Under the pieces are notes generated by a model. The model ran no database searches, was not told the origin of the DNA, and saw nothing but the letters and a program-made list of their open reading frames with translations. Of a stretch of DNA of 64,000 bases, positions 59,566 to 64,000 are shown piece by piece; within the stretch, counting starts at the first letter, position 1, and the number at the start of each line of letters is the position of its first letter. The stretch spans positions 186,001 to 250,000 of the forward strand of contig CALOBC010000017.1 of the NCBI GenBank assembly GCA_942491145.1, in the 5' to 3' direction. The stretch comes from CAXQUZ01 sp942491145. GTDB lineage: Bacteria > Myxococcota_A > UBA796 > UBA2385. Both the position numbers and the translations under genes were made by a program.

Positions 59566-60885
59566 TCAGGCGTCGGCGCTCTCACCCAGCACCCGCCGCA
59601 GCACATTCGCCAGACGGTCCCGCGTGTAGGGCTTCTCGACGAAGGCGGCGACCCCGAGGGCCAAGGCTTCTTCCACCCGCTCGGACTGGGAGTAGCCCGA
59701 GGCGATGAGGGCCTTTTGGTCTGGGCGCAGCTGAATGACTTCCCGCCATGTGTCGAGTCCGTCGAAGCCGTCCTCCAGGACCATGTCGAGCACCAGCACA
59801 TCGGCGTGCTTGCTGCGGAGCCAAGCCAGCGCCTCGGCACCACTGGCCACGGTGTCGACCTGGTAGCCCATGCCCTCCAGCAAGCGCCGACCGAGCAACC
59901 GCTGCCCGGCTTCGTCATCGACCAGCAGCACGTGCTCCTGGCCGCCGCGATTGTCGGGCTGTCGTGGGCGCTCAGCGGTGCCGGTGACGACCGGGAGGTA
60001 GGCCCGAATGACCGTGCCCGCGCCACTCTCATTGGACCCCACCGACATCCCGCCGCTCGACTCTTGGACCAGCGCATAGGCCACCGCCAGGGCGAGGCCC
60101 GACACGGCGCGGCCCATGCGGCGACGGGCGTAGAACGGCTCGAACAGGTGGCAGAGGTCGCCATCGCTGAGCGGTGGGCCGTCGTCTTCGACGGAGACCA
60201 CGAGATAGTCGCCGGCCGGGATCGTGGTGTAGGCCACCAGCGCCGAGTCCAGGACTTGGCGACCCAGGTGGATGGACACGTGGCCCGTCGGTGCGGCGGA
60301 CCCCATGGCGAAGCCCAGCAGGTTCTCCAATAGTCGCGGGAAGCGTCCTTGCTGAAAGCAGATGGGGGGCAACCTGGCCACCGCGGCGCAGTGCACCTGC
60401 ACACCAGCGTGGCTCTGCGTGAGCGCTTGGTACGCATCGCCCTGCAGGAAGGCCTGCAAGGCATGCGCGGGGTCGAGCCGTTGCTGGGGGCGGGAGCCTT
60501 GCCGGGTGAGGGCCAGCAGGTCTTGAATGACGGCTGCGGCCTGCAGTGCGGCATTCTCAATGAGCTGGAGCTCTTCACAGATGGGATCGTCGGCCGTGAT
60601 GCCGAACCGGCTGGTCAGCTCGTCGATGATCAGCTCGGGATAGACCACCACCGGCCCGAGGATGTTGTTCAGGTCGTGGGCCACGCCGCTCGCGAGCCGC
60701 CCCACGGTCTCCAGACGGTCCGCGCGGGCCTTCTGTTCCAGGTGGGCATCTTCGGCCGAGCGGCCGCAGGTCACGCAGCGATCGGCGCCCAGTTGGCTTG
60801 CCCGCGCGCCATCCTGGCCGTCGGGCACAGGGCCGGCCCCGGCACGGCGCCGTGCGGTGGTCTGAATTGACTGTGCATCAGACAG
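59566..60885 (-). CDS. Hybrid histidine kinase with C-terminal receiver
   Basis: The best start is CTG 60885, with GGAG six bases upstream and the translation SDAQSIQTTARRRAG; GTG 60828 and GTG 60774 are later options. About 439 aa with no membrane segment. A CxxC (RCVTCGRSAED) precedes the phosphoacceptor helix (VGRLASGVAHDLNNILGP). The ATPase domain is weakened: N-box LLENLLGFAMG, G1 VEDDGPPLSD without the second Gly, and G2 GRAVSGLALAVAYAL. The receiver domain is complete: LLVDDEAGQRLL, phosphorylated Asp in VLVLDMVLEDG, and Lys in VEKPYTRD. It is a cytoplasmic signalling protein. Confidence 0.8.
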   Translation of the reverse strand: MSDAQSIQTTARRRAGAGPVPDGQDGARASQLGADRCVTCGRSAEDAHLEQKARADRLETVGRLASGVAHDLNNILGPVVVYPELIIDELTSRFGITADDPICEELQLIENAALQAAAVIQDLLALTRQGSRPQQRLDPAHALQAFLQGDAYQALTQSHAGVQVHCAAVARLPPICFQQGRFPRLLENLLGFAMGSAAPTGHVSIHLGRQVLDSALVAYTTIPAGDYLVVSVEDDGPPLSDGDLCHLFEPFYARRRMGRAVSGLALAVAYALVQESSGGMSVGSNESGAGTVIRAYLPVVTGTAERPRQPDNRGGQEHVLLVDDEAGQRLLGRRLLEGMGYQVDTVASGAEALAWLRSKHADVLVLDMVLEDGFDGLDTWREVIQLRPDQKALIASGYSQSERVEEALALGVAAFVEKPYTRDRLANVLRRVLGESADA

Positions 60886-61097
60886 CGTCCACTCCGGAGG
60901 ATTGGCGGCTGGACGGTGGCTGGAACCGCGTCCACGCAACCCTTGCGTGCGGCGTCCCATTGCATGGGTTGATACCACAGGCGCGCGCCCGAATCCCACA
61001 CTCGTTTGCCGGGGTGTGCAGCGCCCCGGGGCGGGACGAAGGTGGCGGCTCAGCCGAGGGCGGCTCCTGGGGGAGCAATGGCCGTGCGGAGTGCATT

Positions 61098-61892
61098 TTG
61101 TACATCGACCCTCGAAATGGACCGGAGTGGGACCTGCCCGCCACGGGAAGACCGCGCCAGACCTACGTGATCGCCAGCACCCCCCGCTCGGGGAGTACGC
61201 TGCTTTGCCGCCTGTTGTGGGGCACGGGGCGGGTGGGCGCGCCCAAGGAATACCTGAACCCGATGCAGCTGCGAGACTGGAGCTTGCGCCACGGGTCGGC
61301 GGTGGCGGCCGGTCGCAATTGGGTGCTGCGGGGGCGGGCCGTGGGCTTGCTCGCGGGGCGCTGGGGCCCTTGGGGGCGGTGGTCCGCTGGGCAGATCCAG
61401 GCCCACTTGTGTGCGGTTGCCGACCGGCGCAGCTCCGGCGCTTGGTTTGGCCTGAAGATTCATCATCACCATCTTCAGCGGTGGACCCGTCGGCGCACTG
61501 TGGATGACTTGTTGGGGCCGGTCCGGTGGGTGCGCATCGTGCGCGGGGATGTGGTGGCGCAGGCCGTGTCGTGGGAGCTGGCGCTGCAGAGCGGGCAGTG
61601 GGCTTCGTGGCAAGCGCCGGGCGGGGCGATCTACAGCCGGCGGCGGATTGCACGCCGGGTGCGGGCCATTGAAGCGGCGGAGCAGTACTGGGACCGGTTG
61701 CTGGTCGGCCGCCCCCAGATGACCGTGCACTACGCCACACTGCGCGCATCACCGGAGGCGACGGTGCGGTCGGTGTTGCGGTTTCTGGACGTGCCGGGGG
61801 CGGATGGGGTGGTGGTCCCTGCCCCCGGCACTGTCCCCCAGGCGAACCGGCGCAACGCGGACTGGATGGCTCGGTTCCACTCGGGGCGTTGA
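61098..61892 (+). CDS. Stf0-like sulfotransferase
   Basis: TTG 61098 has CGGAG six bases upstream and is preferred to earlier, compositionally poor in-frame starts; 264 aa. The 5' PAPS-binding loop TYVIASTPRSGSTLLCRLL and the following GRVGAPKEYLNP match the Stf0 family of trehalose/lipid sulfotransferases. Later motifs are FGLKIHHHHLQRW, VRWVRIVRGDVVAQAVSWEL with the 3'-phosphate-binding Arg/Ser, and YATLRASPEATVRSVLRFL. It would move a sulfo group from PAPS to a sugar or lipid. The 212-bp gap to the divergent hybrid kinase holds both promoters. Confidence 0.85.
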   Translation: MYIDPRNGPEWDLPATGRPRQTYVIASTPRSGSTLLCRLLWGTGRVGAPKEYLNPMQLRDWSLRHGSAVAAGRNWVLRGRAVGLLAGRWGPWGRWSAGQIQAHLCAVADRRSSGAWFGLKIHHHHLQRWTRRRTVDDLLGPVRWVRIVRGDVVAQAVSWELALQSGQWASWQAPGGAIYSRRRIARRVRAIEAAEQYWDRLLVGRPQMTVHYATLRASPEATVRSVLRFLDVPGADGVVVPAPGTVPQANRRNADWMARFHSGR

Positions 61893-61932
61893 AGATGCAG
61901 GTTTGTCCACCGGGGGCCGGGTCCCCCGAAGA

Positions 61933-62616
61933 TCAGATGTTGATGCTCTGGGGCACACGGCTGGGCAACAGGTACGTGTAGGGCGTCGTGCGCTCCCGAT
62001 TGCGGGCGTTGATCTGCTCTTCGAGCGCTTGAAGTCGGGCCTGGAACGCGGCCAAGGGGCCGTCGTCGGCGGTCACCTTCGGGTCCTCGAACCACTTGAG
62101 GTACGGCAGCGTGTTGGTGCGGTAGTCCCCCAGCGGCCGGTAGAACACCGAGCCGAGCAACCACAGGGTCTGGAGCTGCTCAAGGGCGAGGTTCATCGGC
62201 GGCAGCTGGGCGGTCCAGGCGGCCTCGCTGGGTGCGGTGCCATCGGGGCCCGGTCCCCATGTCGCGCCCGAGATGGCCGGTGCGTAGCTCATCATGGACG
62301 ACTGAGGGAAGTTGACGGCGGCATGCTGCACGCTGGCGGTGAAGATGACCATGGTCGCGATGTCCACGAGGTCGGCCAGCGCCTTGACGTCGGGCACTCC
62401 CTTCACCGCGCCCGCGCCCCGGAGCTCGGCCAACCAAGCGGCCAGCTCGGTGTCGCCGGCCAAGTCCCCGTCCGATGTGTAGTAGAGCGCGAGGTAGGTG
62501 CCGAGGCTGGCGCCGTCCGGTCGGGGACCGAGCGGGTTCAGCACATCGGATGCGCAGAACGATGCGCACGAGTCGTCCTGCGGACACTGGACATGGGCGG
62601 TTGAACTTCCGCAAGC
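61933..62616 (-). pseudogene. Lipoxygenase C-terminal stub
   Basis: The frame is open from just after a TAG at 62619 to the stop at 61933; the first usual start is GTG 62544 (203 aa). It matches only the last ~200 residues of lipoxygenases: YLALYYTSDGDLAGDTELAA, TASVQHAAVNFPQ with the third His and Asn iron ligands, YRTNTLPYLKWFEDPKV, and the C-terminal Ile ligand in RVPQSINI. The N-terminal part with the HX4H iron ligands is missing. Upstream of GTG 62544 the frame reads ACGSSTAHVQCPQDDSCASF, a Cys-rich lead resembling the mature start of a lipoprotein. It is either a gene fragment or an odd fusion. Confidence 0.7.
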
Positions 62617-62811
62617 CTACAACGCCGCTCACCTCATAAAAGCCCGGTTGTGTGTGCGGAAGCCAAGCAGGGGGCAGTCCCAGCGGCTCAAGCGCAACTC
62701 AAGAAATCGCGCAGGTTGTTGTGTTGTGCACGAGCCTGTGGCTGTTCCCCGGCGCGTGTGGTGAGGAGACCGTGCACAATGCCCATGTGGGTGGGGCTCA
62801 TGCGAGGGGCC

Positions 62812-63708
62812 TCAGCGGGGACACAGCTCGGCGAGGGCGTCGTGGTACTCCCGCACCAACTCGTCGACAATGGCCTCGATTGGCAGAATCTCAGTGATCT
62901 CGCCGACACCGTGGCCGGCGCTCCAGATGTCTTTCCATCGCTTGGCGCCCTCGGGGGTGCGGTCTGGGGTCCAGTCGGTGGGCAAGCTGCTGCGCAGGAA
63001 GTTGGCGTGCACCCCGCTGACCTTGTCTGTGTAGACGATCTCTTCGGGGCCCGCGTCGACCACCATCTTCTTGTAGGCGGCTTGGGCACCACACTCGGTG
63101 GACGTGATGAACCGTGTGCCCATGTAGACCAGCTCGGCGCCGAGGGCGAAGCTGGCCAAGATCTGGCGTCCGGTGGTGATGGCACCCGCGGCGATGACCG
63201 GCACGCTGAGGTTGTCGCGCAAGTAGGGGTACAGCGCGAAGGGGGTGATGCGCCCCGCGTGGCCACCCGCGCCCGCCGCCACACCGATGATGGCGTCCAC
63301 GCCGGCGGACTCGGCCTTCTTGGCATGCTTGAGGTTGATGACGTCGTGAAACACCGTCGACCCCACCGCTTTGGCCCGCTTCACCAGGGGCGATGGGTTG
63401 CCATAGCTTGTGATCCAGACCGGCACCTCAAACTCTTCGCACAGGGCCACGTCTTGGGCGAGGCGCTCGGGATCGGTGAGGCCGATGGTCATGTTGATGG
63501 CGAAGGGGCGCTCGGTGCGGGCCCGCAGCCACTCCAGATCTGTCCGCAGTGCCGCGGGGGTGCGGGCATTCAGCGAGGGCATCGACCCCAAGATGCCGGC
63601 CTCGGCGCAGGCCAGCAGCATCTCTTTGTTGGAGATGAGGAACATGGGCGCGGCGACGATGGGGTACTTGAGACCCAAGCGGCGGGACAGGGGAGTGGAC
63701 AGGGCCAT
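62812..63708 (-). CDS. Nitronate monooxygenase / 2-nitropropane dioxygenase family
   Basis: ATG 63708 has a GGAGA ribosome site; 298 aa. This FMN-dependent TIM-barrel family includes nitronate monooxygenases and enoyl-reductase-like enzymes. Visible parts are KYPIVAAPMFLISNKEMLLA at the N-terminus, AINMTIGLTDP, IIGVAAGAGGHAGRI with the FMN-phosphate glycines and active-site His, PVIAAGAITTGRQILASFAL and ELVYMGTRFITSTEC. Members detoxify nitronates or take part in lipid and propanoate metabolism; the real substrate is unknown. It follows a hotdog-fold gene by 23 bp. Confidence 0.85.
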   Translation of the reverse strand: MALSTPLSRRLGLKYPIVAAPMFLISNKEMLLACAEAGILGSMPSLNARTPAALRTDLEWLRARTERPFAINMTIGLTDPERLAQDVALCEEFEVPVWITSYGNPSPLVKRAKAVGSTVFHDVINLKHAKKAESAGVDAIIGVAAGAGGHAGRITPFALYPYLRDNLSVPVIAAGAITTGRQILASFALGAELVYMGTRFITSTECGAQAAYKKMVVDAGPEEIVYTDKVSGVHANFLRSSLPTDWTPDRTPEGAKRWKDIWSAGHGVGEITEILPIEAIVDELVREYHDALAELCPR

Positions 63709-63731
63709 GGTGTCTCCTTCGGGGCAGGGGC

Positions 63732-64000
63732 TCAGCTTCGGGGAGCGCGCACGGCCCATGTGTAGGTGTTGACGCCCGTCTCGACACCATCGACGGACAT
63801 GACGACCGACACGGTGAAGTCGACCTTGCCGGTGGCATCGAAGCGGCCGCGAATCTCGGTGGGGTCGCCGTCGATCTTGGCTGTGGCCGTCACATCGCCG
63901 GCCCGGGCCTTGCTGTGGCGCACGGTGGCTTCTTTGAGGGCGACAAACACACCGGGCATCAGGTCCGCGAAGATGGACAGCACCGCGCCGCCGGATGCCG
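63732..64000 (-). CDS. DUF4442-like hotdog-fold protein, 5' end beyond the window
   Basis: The frame runs off the right edge (the GTG at 63983 is internal). The ~89 visible residues have the hotdog thioesterase pattern: AVLSIFADLMPGVFVALKEA for the central helix, then the strands RHSKARAGDVTATAKIDG, VDFTVSVVMSVDGVETGVNT and YTWAVRAPRS. It resembles DUF4442/PaaI-like acyl-CoA thioesterases. Cotranscription with the nitronate monooxygenase-like gene (23-bp gap) suggests a role in acyl or small-molecule metabolism. Confidence 0.6.
   Translation of the reverse strand, partial: ASGGAVLSIFADLMPGVFVALKEATVRHSKARAGDVTATAKIDGDPTEIRGRFDATGKVDFTVSVVMSVDGVETGVNTYTWAVRAPRS

Noticed and set aside
60771..61001. 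A 76-codon frame starting MHSQF near the hybrid kinase start
   Set aside because: It overlaps the kinase coding sequence in another frame, has poor third-position bias and ends without any motif.

Overview
The window is high-GC DNA with strong GC bias at third codon positions, punctuated by mobile elements. It most resembles a Myxococcota-type (former deltaproteobacterial) chromosome. The pointers are: many lipoproteins with clear lipoboxes; a surface protein combining MopE-type calcium-rich repeats with FG-GAP repeats; an ASPIC/UnbV protein; a kinase-ATPase-TPR regulator and a TPR remnant; a giant DUF4157 protein; and a 77-nt tRNA-Pro beside ordinary housekeeping genes. The taxonomic call is an inference from gene content, not from a marker gene.

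Layout. 1-3046: a tight rightward set of unrecognised genes (a very basic protein with a hydrophobic segment, then two paralogous membrane proteins), possibly virus- or plasmid-derived. 3048-13214: an accessory island bounded by two inverted copies of one ~3.7-kb transposon carrying two different DDE-type recombinases. Between the copies lie an IS256 stub, a small lipoprotein gene, a decayed secreted-protein gene and a lipoprotein with a homogenised Asp-Thr repeat. Copy 2 truncates a TPR gene. 14138-18071: a catalytically dead trypsin-like protein, a frameshifted IS630 copy, a ferritin-like lipoprotein and a decayed fragment.

18338-21141: tRNA-Pro and the leftward set def, GIY-YIG, fmt, rpe. 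21259-24012: a DegT-type aminotransferase whose stop codon has been hit, without loss, by an intact IS630-type element with a passenger ORF. 24046-26186: a lipoprotein and a sensor histidine kinase. 26392-31387: proS, a convergent tmcA-like gene and an NTF2-like gene. 31447-38301: one gene of about 2,284 codons with two HEXXH-bearing DUF4157 domains, at least eleven repeats of roughly 95 residues and a hydrophobic plus C-terminal module.

38395-46270: an esterase, a GH92 mannosidase-like lipoprotein overlapping a PHP-domain lipoprotein, a MopE/FG-GAP lipoprotein and a small zinc-ribbon protein. 46600-55230: an ABC exporter, an ASPIC/UnbV lipoprotein, a small gene with an in-frame TGA, a PMT-like membrane glycosyltransferase, a small lipoprotein and the kinase. 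55289-64000: an acyltransferase with a 33-bp palindrome upstream, an unknown protein, an S41 protease, a hybrid histidine kinase, a Stf0-like sulfotransferase, a lipoxygenase C-terminal stub, a nitronate monooxygenase-like enzyme and a DUF4442-like hotdog protein cut by the window end.

Strongest leads: the dual-DDE transposon, the giant double-DUF4157 protein, the membrane-protein operon at the left edge, the triad-less S1 protease, a recurring pattern of apparent CTG starts, and the in-frame TGA followed by a SECIS-like hairpin near 50482.
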